Shown here in pieces: positions 32,695 to 40,596 of a stretch of 64,000 nucleotides of DNA. Origin of the DNA: Bizionia myxarmorum (lineage in GTDB: Bacteria; Bacteroidota; Bacteroidia; Flavobacteriales; Flavobacteriaceae). The notes below the pieces were generated by a model that ran no database searches, had not been told where the DNA came from, and saw nothing but the letters and a program-made list of their open reading frames with translations. The translations under genes were made by a program, and so were the position numbers. The DNA lies in assembly GCF_008086205.1 (NCBI RefSeq), contig NZ_VSKK01000001.1, positions 1,914,610 through 1,978,609 on the forward strand, given 5' to 3'. Within the stretch, counting starts at the first letter, position 1. The number at the start of each line of letters is the position of its first letter.

Positions 32695-32726
32695 TTTGGT
32701 ACATATGAGGATTAGGCTTATTTTTG
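32695..32726 (+). promoter_or_regulatory. Promoter of barrel gene 3
   Basis: TTTG at 32695-32698, 20 bp spacer, TATTTTTG at 32719-32726, a good match to the Bacteroidota consensus. The ATG at 32767 leaves a leader of about 35 nt. Confidence 0.7.
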
Positions 32727-32766
32727 CCGCTTCAAATAAATTAAAAACAAAATTAAATTTATCAAA

Positions 32767-33399
32767 ATGAAAAAATTATTATTTATTGCTGCTATTGCAG
32801 CTTTCGGTTATACTAACGTTAACGCACAAGAAGACGATAGTACATTTGGTTTTGCAGAAGGTGATGTATTTATTGAAGGTACTGTTGGATTCAGCAGTGC
32901 AAACAATAAGAACACTGACGAAAAAGAAAGTAGCTTTAATATTAGCCCAAAAGCGGGTTATTTCGTTACTGAAGATTTAGCTGTTGGTCTTGACGTATCT
33001 TTCCAATCTTCTAAAGAAGAAGTTGCTGGTGTTGATACTGCAGACCTTTCAGGTTTTGGTGCTGGTGTATTTGCACGTTACTACTTCTTGGATTTAGGTA
33101 AGCGTTTTAAAACGTTTTCTGAATTTGGTGTAGGTTATGCAACTGCTAAAGACAAAAGCGGAATTGTTGAGCAAAAAATTAATGTAATTGGTGCTGGTAT
33201 TGATTTAGGTATCAACTATTTTGTAACTGAAAATATTGCTTTAACTTTTGGTTTAAAGAACATTTTATCTTTTACTAGCGGTAAAGCAGAAGTAGGTGAT
33301 TTAAAAGGTGAATCAGTTTCTGAATTTAACTTCGGTTTTGGAGATGTTGCTAACCCATTTGGCGGAAACGCTGCATTTGGTTTACTTTTCAAATTATAG
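32767..33399 (+). CDS. Outer-membrane beta-barrel protein (array member 3)
   Basis: A 210-aa protein with the signal peptide MKKLLFIAAIAAFGYTNVNA-QEDD and strands of an OprF/OmpA-N type 8-strand barrel (FIEGTVGFSSANN, FNISPKAGYFVTEDLAVGLDVSFQSS, GAGVFARYYFLDLG, KTFSEFGVGYAT, INVIGAGIDLGINYFVTENIALTFGLKNIL, FNFGFGDVANPFG, AAFGLLFKL). It is less similar to members 1 and 2 than they are to each other. No OmpA C-terminal peptidoglycan domain is attached. It has its own promoter and terminator, so it is a separate transcription unit. Confidence 0.85.
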   Translation: MKKLLFIAAIAAFGYTNVNAQEDDSTFGFAEGDVFIEGTVGFSSANNKNTDEKESSFNISPKAGYFVTEDLAVGLDVSFQSSKEEVAGVDTADLSGFGAGVFARYYFLDLGKRFKTFSEFGVGYATAKDKSGIVEQKINVIGAGIDLGINYFVTENIALTFGLKNILSFTSGKAEVGDLKGESVSEFNFGFGDVANPFGGNAAFGLLFKL

Positions 33400-33422
33400 T
33401 AAATAAAATTCAATATAAAATT

Positions 33423-33452
33423 AAAACCGAAGCAAATGCTTCGGTTTTTTTT
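33423..33452 (+). terminator. Terminator after barrel gene 3
   Basis: Stem AAAACCGAAGC ... GCTTCGGTTTT with a 4-base loop and an 8-base T run, 23 bp after the stop codon. Confidence 0.92.
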
Positions 33453-33572
33453 GTTTCTAAAAGTCGTTAAATAATATTAATTGCTGTTGAAACCTGTTAA
33501 AAACAGTTAACGAATGGTCCATGCTATACTGTTTTTAGTACAAGCTGTAGTAACTTGTAAAATTTAAGAAAC

Positions 33573-34211
33573 ATGAAAAAAGTATTTTTAGTAGCTGCAG
33601 TAGCAGTTTTTACAATTACAGGTATACAAGCGCAATCGGATTCTAAAACTGTTGAATTTGGTGTTAAAGGTGGTGTAAACTTCTCTACCATTACAAGTGA
33701 TGATTTTGATGATGCCAAATCAAGAACTAGTTTTAACGTTGGTGTATTAGCAGAAATTCCAATTACGGATCGTTTCTCTATTCAGCCAGAGGTTCTTTAT
33801 TCAGGACAGGGATTTGACGTGAAAGAAGTGAATCAAGACAATGTTTTTGATACAGATCAAAATGTAGAGTACCAATTGGATTATATTCAGGTACCCGTTT
33901 TGGTTAAAGTTTATTTAATTGAAGGCTTAAGTGTAGAAGCCGGTCCACAATTTGGATTTAAAATTCATGAAGAATTAGATTTTCAACCAAACTCTGATGG
34001 TGGTGATATTGAAATAAACAGTGATGATTCTTATATTAAAGATTTCGATACATCATTAGCACTTGGCGCAGCTTATAAGTTTGATGGTGGTTTCTTTGTA
34101 AACGCCCGTTATACTTTTGGTTTAACAAACATTTTTAAAGATGATACGGTTTTACAAAACGTAGATGCTAAAAATGCTGTGTGGCAAGCTGGTGTTGGTT
34201 TTATGTTCTAA
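33573..34211 (+). CDS. PorT-family outer-membrane beta-barrel protein, copy A
   Basis: A 212-aa protein with a signal peptide (MKKVFLVAAVAVFTITGIQA-QSDS) and strands of the PorT/OMP_b-brl_2 type (FGVKGGVNFSTIT, FNVGVLAEIPITDRFSIQPEVLYSGQG, YIQVPVLVKVYLIEGLSVEAGPQFGFKI, SLALGAAYKFDGGFFVNARYTFGL, NAVWQAGVGFMF). The encoded protein is identical in every residue to copy B at 34375. The two coding sequences differ at five positions, all synonymous. Sequence outside the start and stop codons is unrelated between the copies. Despite the family name, nothing here ties it to type IX secretion. Confidence 0.88.
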   Translation: MKKVFLVAAVAVFTITGIQAQSDSKTVEFGVKGGVNFSTITSDDFDDAKSRTSFNVGVLAEIPITDRFSIQPEVLYSGQGFDVKEVNQDNVFDTDQNVEYQLDYIQVPVLVKVYLIEGLSVEAGPQFGFKIHEELDFQPNSDGGDIEINSDDSYIKDFDTSLALGAAYKFDGGFFVNARYTFGLTNIFKDDTVLQNVDAKNAVWQAGVGFMF

Positions 34212-34237
34212 ACCACTTATATATAATACATTATACT

Positions 34238-34272
34238 AAAAGCCGAGATTTAAAACTCGGCTTTAGTTTTTT
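34238..34272 (+). terminator. Terminator after copy A
   Basis: Stem AAAGCCGAG ... CTCGGCTTT with an 8-base loop, followed by AG and six T. It differs in sequence from the terminator of copy B. Confidence 0.85.
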
Positions 34273-34374
34273 AATGATTTTAATAGAGTCATTTTTATTT
34301 TTTTTAAAGTCAATCTGTACTTTAAATTATGGCCATTTTTGCACTATAATTATTAACTATTAATAGCAAAACTT

Positions 34375-35013
34375 ATGAAAAAAGTATTTTTAGTAGCTGC
34401 AGTAGCAGTTTTTACAATTACAGGTATACAAGCGCAATCGGATTCTAAAACTGTTGAATTTGGTGTTAAAGGTGGTGTAAACTTCTCTACCATTACAAGT
34501 GATGATTTTGATGATGCCAAATCAAGAACTAGTTTTAACGTTGGTGTATTAGCAGAAATTCCAATTACGGATCGTTTCTCTATTCAGCCAGAGGTTCTTT
34601 ATTCAGGTCAAGGATTTGACGTGAAAGAAGTGAATCAAGACAATGTTTTTGATACAGATCAAAATGTAGAGTACCAATTAGATTATATTCAGGTACCCGT
34701 TTTGGTTAAAGTTTATTTAATTGAAGGCTTAAGTGTAGAAGCCGGTCCACAATTTGGATTTAAAATTCATGAAGAATTAGATTTTCAACCAAACTCTGAT
34801 GGTGGTGATATTGAAATAAACAGTGATGATTCTTATATTAAAGATTTCGATACTTCATTAGCACTTGGCGCAGCTTATAAGTTTGATGGTGGTTTCTTTG
34901 TAAACGCCCGTTATACTTTTGGTTTAACAAACATTTTTAAAGATGATACGGTTTTACAAAACGTAGATGCTAAAAATGCTGTATGGCAAGCTGGTGTTGG
35001 TTTTATGTTCTAA
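34375..35013 (+). CDS. PorT-family outer-membrane beta-barrel protein, copy B
   Basis: A 212-aa protein identical to copy A, 802 bp downstream. The 639-bp coding sequences match at 634 positions; the five changes (GGA-CAG to GGT-CAA, TTG to TTA, ACA to ACT, GTG to GTA) leave the protein unchanged. The upstream 30 bp and the downstream region differ from those of copy A, and it ends at a different hairpin. It probably has its own promoter: an imperfect -7 element CATTTTTG lies at 34334-34341, 33 bp before the ATG. Two separately regulated genes for one barrel protein are the simplest reading. Confidence 0.88.
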   Translation: MKKVFLVAAVAVFTITGIQAQSDSKTVEFGVKGGVNFSTITSDDFDDAKSRTSFNVGVLAEIPITDRFSIQPEVLYSGQGFDVKEVNQDNVFDTDQNVEYQLDYIQVPVLVKVYLIEGLSVEAGPQFGFKIHEELDFQPNSDGGDIEINSDDSYIKDFDTSLALGAAYKFDGGFFVNARYTFGLTNIFKDDTVLQNVDAKNAVWQAGVGFMF

Positions 35014-35033
35014 ATCAACCTTATTATATAAAG

Positions 35034-35065
35034 AAAACCGAAGCTTCATAGCTTCGGTTTTTTTT
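35034..35065 (+). terminator. Terminator after copy B
   Basis: Stem AAAACCGAAGC ... GCTTCGGTTTT with a 6-base loop and an 8-base T run. The stem is the same as that after barrel gene 3 (33423-33452), but the loop differs. It ends 13 bp before the aroQ start codon. Confidence 0.92.
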
Positions 35066-35078
35066 ATACCTTTACTTT

Positions 35079-35501
35079 ATGAAAAAATTGATTATCATTA
35101 ATGGTCCTAATTTAAACCTATTAGGCGTTCGAGAACCTGAAATATATGGGAATTTGTCCTTTACAGAATTTTTAGAGGACGTATCATCTAAATATAAAGA
35201 TGTTTTTATTGCTTATTTTCAATCCAATATAGAAGGTGAACTGATAGACAAACTACATGAAGTTGGTTTTACCTATGATGGGATTATTTTGAATGCGGCA
35301 GCATATACACATACTTCTATTGGTATTGGCGATGCCGTTTCTGCTATAAAAACGCCTGTTGTAGAAGTTCATATATCCAATACGTTTGGAAGGGAGGACT
35401 TTAGACATCAATCATATATTGCGCCACATTCCAAAGGTGTTATTGTTGGATTTGGATTACAAAGTTACGAGTTGGCTATTCATAGTTTTATCCCATCCTA
35501 G
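35079..35501 (+). CDS. aroQ: Type II 3-dehydroquinate dehydratase
   Basis: A 140-aa protein of normal family length. Active-site elements are present: N8-G9-P10-N11 (INGPNLNLLG), the catalytic tyrosine Y23 (EPEIYG), N72 (LNAAAYTHTS), H98 (EVHISN) and R109 (FRHQS). The enzyme forms dodecamers and performs the third step of the shikimate pathway (3-dehydroquinate to 3-dehydroshikimate). The last codons and the stop lie inside an inverted-repeat element (35491-35520). The gene lies beyond the barrel array from xerD, its usual neighbour in this group. Confidence 0.95.
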   Translation: MKKLIIINGPNLNLLGVREPEIYGNLSFTEFLEDVSSKYKDVFIAYFQSNIEGELIDKLHEVGFTYDGIILNAAAYTHTSIGIGDAVSAIKTPVVEVHISNTFGREDFRHQSYIAPHSKGVIVGFGLQSYELAIHSFIPS

Positions 35502-35520
35502 TCTTCCCAAAGGGAAGGAA
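35491..35520. repeat. REP-like element, copy 1 (contains the aroQ stop codon)
   Basis: TCCCATCCTA followed by GTCTTCCCAAAGGGAAGGA, in which CTTCCC-AAA-GGGAAG forms a short hairpin. The aroQ stop TAG is part of it. A related copy lies in inverted orientation at 35612-35646. Confidence 0.65.
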
Positions 35521-35550
35521 CCCTTACTCAAACTCAAAATCAAACACAAT

Positions 35551-35585
35551 AAAAAAGCGATTCTTAAATTTAAGAATCGCTTTTT
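35551..35585 (+). terminator. Terminator after aroQ
   Basis: Near-perfect palindrome AAAAAAGCGATTCTTAA ... TTAAGAATCGCTTTTT, lying between the two REP-like copies, 50 bp after the aroQ stop. Confidence 0.88.
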
Positions 35586-35611
35586 GTATTATTAGTATTT
35601 CCGTCCGAGTG

Positions 35612-35646
35612 AAAGTCCTTCCCCTCGCGAAAGATTTAGGATGGGA
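35612..35646. repeat. REP-like element, copy 2 (inverted)
   Basis: Read on the minus strand: TTCCCATCCTAAATCTTTCGC then GAGGGGAAGGACTTTC, matching copy 1 in TCCCATCCTA, TCTT and GGGAAGGA. It lies directly after the 3' end of the lpdA gene (stop at 35660). Confidence 0.6.
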
Positions 35647-35659
35647 AGCTAGGAAGGGA

Positions 35660-37036
35660 TTACAAATGTATCACCTCTCCATAAGCATCAGCAACGGCTT
35701 CCATCACCGCTTCACTCATAGTTGGATGTGGATGTACCGTTTTTAATACTTCATGCCCTGTAGTTTCTAATTTACGACCTAAAACAGCTTCCGCAATCAT
35801 ATCAGTTACCCCAGCGCCAATCATATGGCATCCTAACCATTCACCATATTTAGCATCAAAAATAACTTTTACAAAACCATCTTTAGCGCCAGAAGCACTT
35901 GCTTTTCCTGAAGCTGAAAATGGAAATTTACCTACTTTAATATCTAAACCTTGTTCTCTAGCTTGCTTTTCAGTTAAACCAACCGAGGCAATTTCTGGTG
36001 ATGCGTATGTGCAACCAGGAATATTGCCATAGTCTAGAGCCTCTACATTTTGACCTGCAATTTTCTCCACACATAAAATACCCTCAGCTGAAGCTACGTG
36101 CGCTAAAGCTTGGCCAGGAGTTACATCGCCAATAGCGTAATAGCCAGGAATGTTTGTTTGGTAATAATCATTTACCAAAATCTTATCACGATCTACGGCA
36201 ATACCAACATCTTCTATACCTATATTTTCTATATTTGATTTAATTCCTACAGCCGATAATATAATATCTGCTTCAAGAACTTCTTCACCTTTTTTCGTTT
36301 TTACCGTTGCTTTTACACCTGTTCCTGAAGTATCTACTTTAGTAACTTCTGAAGATGTCATAATTTTAATACCACTTTTCTTAAATGAGCGCTCTAATTG
36401 TTTAGAAACATCTTCGTCTTCAACAGGAACTACATTTGGTAAAAACTCAACTATTGTTACATCTGTTCCCATCGAGTTGTAGAAATAAGCAAACTCAACA
36501 CCAATAGCACCAGAACCGACAACAATCATCTTTTTAGGTTGCTCTTTTAATGTCATAGCTTCTCTATAACCAATTACTTTTTTGCCGTCTTGTGGTAAAC
36601 TTGGTAACTCACGTGAACGTGCACCAGTTGCTACAATAATATGATCGGCTGTATATTCTTTACCATCAACGTCTACTTTTTTTCCAGGTTTTAGTTTCCC
36701 GAAACCTTCAATAACGTCAATTTTATTTTTCTTCATTAAAAATTTAACACCATTGCTCATACCATCGGCAACACCTCTTGAGCGTTTTACAACTGCATCA
36801 AAATCTTTATCAGCTTCTTTTACCGTTAAGCCATAATCTTCGGCGTGCTTCAAGTATTCAAAAACTTGAGCCGATTTTAAAAGGGCTTTTGTTGGAATAC
36901 ATCCCCAATTTAAACATACACCACCTAGGCTTTCTTTTTCAATTACAGCTGTTTTAAAGCCTAATTGTGATGCTCTAATAGCCGTTACGTAACCGCCAGG
37001 GCCACTTCCAAGAACAATAATATCGTATTTACTCAT
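35660..37036 (-). CDS. lpdA: Dihydrolipoyl dehydrogenase
   Basis: A 458-aa flavoprotein. The FAD-binding GSGPGGYVTAIRASQLG, the redox-active disulfide C41/C46 (GGVCLNWGCIPTK), the NAD-binding GSGAIGVEFAYFY, the second FAD motif YAIGDVTPGQALAHVA and the C-terminal catalytic pair H437/E442 (HPTMSEA) are present. It is the E3 subunit of pyruvate, 2-oxoglutarate and branched-chain dehydrogenase complexes and of the glycine cleavage system. No E1 or E2 gene is adjacent, as is common for the shared E3 in this group. The stop lies near the REP-like element. Confidence 0.96.
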   Translation of the reverse strand: MSKYDIIVLGSGPGGYVTAIRASQLGFKTAVIEKESLGGVCLNWGCIPTKALLKSAQVFEYLKHAEDYGLTVKEADKDFDAVVKRSRGVADGMSNGVKFLMKKNKIDVIEGFGKLKPGKKVDVDGKEYTADHIIVATGARSRELPSLPQDGKKVIGYREAMTLKEQPKKMIVVGSGAIGVEFAYFYNSMGTDVTIVEFLPNVVPVEDEDVSKQLERSFKKSGIKIMTSSEVTKVDTSGTGVKATVKTKKGEEVLEADIILSAVGIKSNIENIGIEDVGIAVDRDKILVNDYYQTNIPGYYAIGDVTPGQALAHVASAEGILCVEKIAGQNVEALDYGNIPGCTYASPEIASVGLTEKQAREQGLDIKVGKFPFSASGKASASGAKDGFVKVIFDAKYGEWLGCHMIGAGVTDMIAEAVLGRKLETTGHEVLKTVHPHPTMSEAVMEAVADAYGEVIHL

Positions 37037-37140
37037 CGTGAATTTTTTAATCGTTTTTTGAAGCTACGAATTTACGAAATCGTATTTGATTATTAATTGT
37101 TAGCAGGAAATTAATTACCAATAGACCGTAAAGCAACCTT

Positions 37141-37668
37141 TTATTTTGGTTTATTGAATTTTTGAAGATTATATTCACTAGAATTTCCCTTCGGAATAGA
37201 TAGAGATTGCCAATCGTTTCCTTTTAGCATTTTTCCAACAAAGGCAATTTGACCAATGTGATAGGAATAGTGACCTAATTGGCGGAAGATAGCTTCAGAA
37301 ACTAAATGGCCTTCGTTGCGAATGTAAACGGTTTTATTACAATCGTGATTATTTAAAGGTTCAATGGCATCAAAAAGACATTTCCAACCGCTTTCCCAGG
37401 CATCAACAATTTCCTCTTTACTCGTATAACTAGCTTCAAACTCTTGATCTCTTTGGCGCCATTCTTTTTCACCATCTTCTAGTAAAAAATTGGTCCATCT
37501 GCTGAACATATTGCCCACCATGTGTTTCACAATAATTGAAATGCTGTTTGTAGCATCATTATACTGCCAACTCATCTCTTCAAAAGTAAGTTGATCAAAG
37601 GTTTTATCACCAACAGTTTTGTAAGATTCAAACTGTTTTATGATACCCGTAATTAAGTCGTTTTTCAT
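37141..37668 (-). CDS. DinB-like DUF1572 family protein
   Basis: Taken from the ATG complementary to 37666-37668 (175 aa, MKNDLITGIIKQF...); the open frame reaches ten codons further into the terminator hairpin. A four-helix DinB/YfiT-type fold is indicated by the metal triad H49 (VKHMVGN), H133 and H137 (GHYSYHIGQIAF). The metal site fits DUF1572 (DinB superfamily), whose members are linked to thiol-dependent transfer or stress in Bacillus relatives, but the reaction is unknown. The start codon lies only 7 bp after the T-rich end of the msrB terminator, so it needs its own promoter or readthrough. Confidence 0.82.
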   Translation of the reverse strand: MKNDLITGIIKQFESYKTVGDKTFDQLTFEEMSWQYNDATNSISIIVKHMVGNMFSRWTNFLLEDGEKEWRQRDQEFEASYTSKEEIVDAWESGWKCLFDAIEPLNNHDCNKTVYIRNEGHLVSEAIFRQLGHYSYHIGQIAFVGKMLKGNDWQSLSIPKGNSSEYNLQKFNKPK

Positions 37669-37674
37669 AAAAAT

Positions 37675-37713
37675 AAAAATAGCATTACAAAAATACATAT
37701 TTTCGTAATGCTA
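37675..37713 (-). terminator. Terminator after msrB
   Basis: On the minus strand a nearly perfect 34-nt palindrome: TAGCATTAC-G-AAAATA, a 2-base centre, TATTTT-T-GTAATGCTA, with one G-U wobble, followed by TTTTTATTTTTAT. It reaches the start codon of the DUF1572 gene. Confidence 0.85.
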
Positions 37714-37740
37714 TAATTTTTTAAAAAGCCTAAAGAAATA

Positions 37741-38223
37741 CTACGCTTCTGGAATAAACTTTAAAGATGTTCCATTTATGCAATGGCGCTTTCCTGTGGT
37801 ATCTCCAGGGCCGTCATCAAAAACGTGACCTAAATGCGCACCACAATTAGCGCAATGTTCTTCATTTCTGGAAAAGCCTAAATCGTTATCGGTTCCAAAG
37901 TCAACATTTCCTTCAATAACGCGATCAAAACTTGGCCATCCTGTTCCGGAATCAAATTTATGGTCACTTAAATATAATGGTGTTTCACATGCCGCACACA
38001 CATAGGTTCCTTTTTTGTAATTTTTATCTAATGGACTTGAAAAGGCGCGCTCCGTTCCTGCTTCTCGCATCACATAAAACTGTTCAGCTGTTAATTCTTT
38101 TTTCCATTCCGCTTCCGTTTTTGAAATTGGAAATACTTGAGATTTTTTTGTGTCATTTTTTTGAGCAGAACTGTTGCAACTAAAAAGTAAACTGACAAGT
38201 ACTACGGATAGGAAATATTTCAT
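37741..38223 (-). CDS. msrB: Peptide-methionine (R)-S-oxide reductase, lipoprotein form
   Basis: A 160-aa protein. The N-terminus carries a lipobox (LLFSC, Cys16), so this is an exported, lipid-anchored MsrB rather than the cytoplasmic form. The SelR/MsrB domain (about 35-158) has the structural zinc cysteines C76/C79 (CAAC) and C124/C127 (CANC), the GTGWPSF motif and the catalytic C148 in KRHCINGTSLKF. It repairs the R-epimer of oxidised methionine in envelope proteins. Reduction of its disulfide needs an exported thiol donor not seen nearby. Confidence 0.93.
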   Translation of the reverse strand: MKYFLSVVLVSLLFSCNSSAQKNDTKKSQVFPISKTEAEWKKELTAEQFYVMREAGTERAFSSPLDKNYKKGTYVCAACETPLYLSDHKFDSGTGWPSFDRVIEGNVDFGTDNDLGFSRNEEHCANCGAHLGHVFDDGPGDTTGKRHCINGTSLKFIPEA

Positions 38224-38379
38224 AACTTTTTTTATTTATTATTTTGGTCGGAAATACCTTTAATACATAACAAGAAAATCTAATTAATAGTATTCTAACG
38301 TATATTTGTTAATACAATGGAAATGTCAATTTTATTATGGCTCAATTTTTGCATTTTTATTTAAATAAACTCTGAAAAC

Positions 38380-39210
38380 ATGAAATTAAAACTTAAAATA
38401 GTCTCTATTCTTACATTAGTTTTGGTGGTATCTTGTGCAACCAATCCATTTACTGGCAATCAAACCATGGCGTTGGTTTCCAATGATCAAATATTTCCAT
38501 CAGCTTTCCAACAATATAATCAAGTACTTTCTGAAAATAAAATTGTCACTGGCACATCTCAATCTGAAATGATTGCGCGCGTTGGTGAGCGTATTGCGAC
38601 TTCAGCAGAACGTTGGTTAAATGCTAATGGTTATCAAGGATATTTAAAGGATTATAAGTGGGAATATAAATTAATTGAAGATAAAACGGTTAACGCATGG
38701 TGTATGCCAAGTGGAAAAATTGCTTTCTACACAGGTATTTTACCGATAGCTGAAAATGAAACAGCTATTGCTGCCATTATGGGTCATGAAGTGGCGCACG
38801 CTTTAGCAAATCACGGACAACAACGAATGAGTGCTGCTTATATTCAACAAGGTGTTGCTTTGGCTGGAAATGTGTTAATTGAGGATAATCAGACGCGTGA
38901 TATTTTTAATCAATCTTACGGGATTGGAACAGAAGTAGGCGTGATGCTTCCTTTTAGTAGAAGTCATGAAACGCAAGCGGATGAAATTGGTCTTATTTTA
39001 ATGGCTGTTGCTGGTTATAACCCAGAAGAAGCTGCCAATTTATGGAAACGTATGGATGCTAATAGTGGCGGACAAGGGCCACCGGAGTTTTTAAGTACCC
39101 ACCCAGCGAATGCATCTCGTATTCAAAATTTAACGAATTTAGTACCAAAAGCAAATGCAGAAGCCAAGAAATTTGGCGTAACTAGCTATAGACCTTTAGG
39201 AAAATATTAG
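38380..39210 (+). CDS. M48 family metallopeptidase, lipoprotein (BepA/LoiP-like)
   Basis: A 276-aa protein with a lipobox (VVSC, Cys19) and the following ATNPFTGNQ typical of this group. The zinc-binding HExxH is at 136-140 (GHEVAHALANHG), with the third ligand E197 in SHETQADEIGL. The family includes E. coli LoiP and BepA, which survey outer-membrane proteins and LPS assembly. No TPR domain like that of BepA is attached, so it resembles the short LoiP form. A terminator follows directly, so it is a single-gene unit. Confidence 0.92.
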   Translation: MKLKLKIVSILTLVLVVSCATNPFTGNQTMALVSNDQIFPSAFQQYNQVLSENKIVTGTSQSEMIARVGERIATSAERWLNANGYQGYLKDYKWEYKLIEDKTVNAWCMPSGKIAFYTGILPIAENETAIAAIMGHEVAHALANHGQQRMSAAYIQQGVALAGNVLIEDNQTRDIFNQSYGIGTEVGVMLPFSRSHETQADEIGLILMAVAGYNPEEAANLWKRMDANSGGQGPPEFLSTHPANASRIQNLTNLVPKANAEAKKFGVTSYRPLGKY

Positions 39211-39238
39211 GCGTTTAAAAATATTTGTTTACTTTAGG

Positions 39239-39266
39239 AGCTGCCCAAAAAAGGGCAGCTTTTTTT
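39239..39266 (+). terminator. Terminator after the M48 gene, abutting the MFS start codon
   Basis: Stem AGCTGCCC ... GGGCAGCT, an A6 loop, then six T directly followed by the ATG (39267) of the transporter gene, with no spacer. Confidence 0.9.
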
Positions 39267-40562
39267 ATGAAACAACCACTACCTAAAGGCAGTTCCAAAC
39301 TTCTAAATGCCTGGGCTTTTTATGATTGGGCCAATTCGGTGTATACCTTAACAATAGCATCTTCCATCTTTCCTATTTTTTATTCCGCATTATTTATTTC
39401 AGAAATAAAAGTTGTTTACGCTTTTGGCTTGGAATTAAAAAGTACCGCACTTATAACTTTTGTAACGGCATTTACTTTTTTAGTAGTTTCTATAATGTCG
39501 CCATTATTGTCAGGAATCGCTGATTATGTAGGAAATAAGAAAAGCTTTATGAAGTTTTTCTGTTATGTTGGTGGTATTGGCTGTATTGGATTATACTGGT
39601 TTAGTTTAGAGCACATTTATATAAGTTTAGTTTTTTATTTCATGGGACTTATTGGCTATTGGGGAAGTTTGGTTTTTTATAATTCCTATTTACCGGATAT
39701 TGCTTTTCCAGAACAACAAGACCGTATAAGTGCAAGAGGATTTTCATTAGGTTACGTTGGAAGTGTTATTCTATTGGTTACTAATCTTATTATGGTTTTG
39801 AGTCAGGAAACTGGTGAAGCTAAAATGGCTATGATGCGTTTATCATTTGTTATGGTTGGACTTTGGTGGATTTTATTTAGCCAATACACCTTTTATATCT
39901 TACCGAAAGGGGTAAAGAATGGCAACAAAGTAACGCGGAATGTCATACTTAACGGTTTTAAAGAATTACGCTCGGTTTGGCACCAACTCAAAGAAAACTT
40001 GCGCTTAAAACGCTTTCTTGGAGCCTTTTTTGTTTATAGTATGTCTGTTCAAACTATTATGCTAATTGCGGTTTATTTTGGTGAAGAAGAAATTGCTTGG
40101 GGAGATGATGGTCAAAAAACAATGGGTTTAATTGTGAGCATTTTGGTTATTCAAGTGGTAGCCATTTTAGGTGCATTTTTAACGTCTAGGGCTTCTGAAA
40201 AATTCGGGAATGTTAAAACTTTAATTGTGGTAAACATTATTTGGATGAGTTTGTGTTTTGCGGCCTATTTTGTAGTAACGCCTGTTCACTTTTATGTTAC
40301 GGCTGGTTTTGTTGGTTTAGTAATGGGTGGTGTTCAGGCATTATCCCGATCAACCTATTCAAAATTTTTACCAGATACAGCTGATACCACATCCTATTTT
40401 AGTTTTTATGATGTGGCTGAAAAAATAGGAATCGTGATTGGTATGATTATTTTTGCAACCGTAGATCAAATTACTGGCAGTATGCGTAATGCCATATTAT
40501 TTTTATTCGTATTTTTCCTTTTTGGAATTTTCCTATTATTTAGAGTTCCTAGAGATTCTTAA
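39267..40562 (+). CDS. MFS transporter, UMF1/Atg22-like family
   Basis: Taken from the ATG at 39267 (431 aa, MKQPLPKGSSKLLNAWAFYDW...); the open frame further up starts inside the terminator. Twelve hydrophobic helices are seen. The N-terminal AWAFYDWANSVYTLTIASSIFPIFY and the QALSRSTYSKFLPD(T) motif identify the UMF1 family (Atg22-type vacuole-efflux group). Substrates of bacterial members are unknown; amino-acid efflux is suggested by the eukaryotic Atg22. The start codon directly follows the T run of the preceding terminator, so its mRNA would be leaderless or made by readthrough. Confidence 0.9.
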   Translation: MKQPLPKGSSKLLNAWAFYDWANSVYTLTIASSIFPIFYSALFISEIKVVYAFGLELKSTALITFVTAFTFLVVSIMSPLLSGIADYVGNKKSFMKFFCYVGGIGCIGLYWFSLEHIYISLVFYFMGLIGYWGSLVFYNSYLPDIAFPEQQDRISARGFSLGYVGSVILLVTNLIMVLSQETGEAKMAMMRLSFVMVGLWWILFSQYTFYILPKGVKNGNKVTRNVILNGFKELRSVWHQLKENLRLKRFLGAFFVYSMSVQTIMLIAVYFGEEEIAWGDDGQKTMGLIVSILVIQVVAILGAFLTSRASEKFGNVKTLIVVNIIWMSLCFAAYFVVTPVHFYVTAGFVGLVMGGVQALSRSTYSKFLPDTADTTSYFSFYDVAEKIGIVIGMIIFATVDQITGSMRNAILFLFVFFLFGIFLLFRVPRDS

Positions 40563-40596
40563 TACCTATTTTATAAATTAATTTAAATTTAAAATC

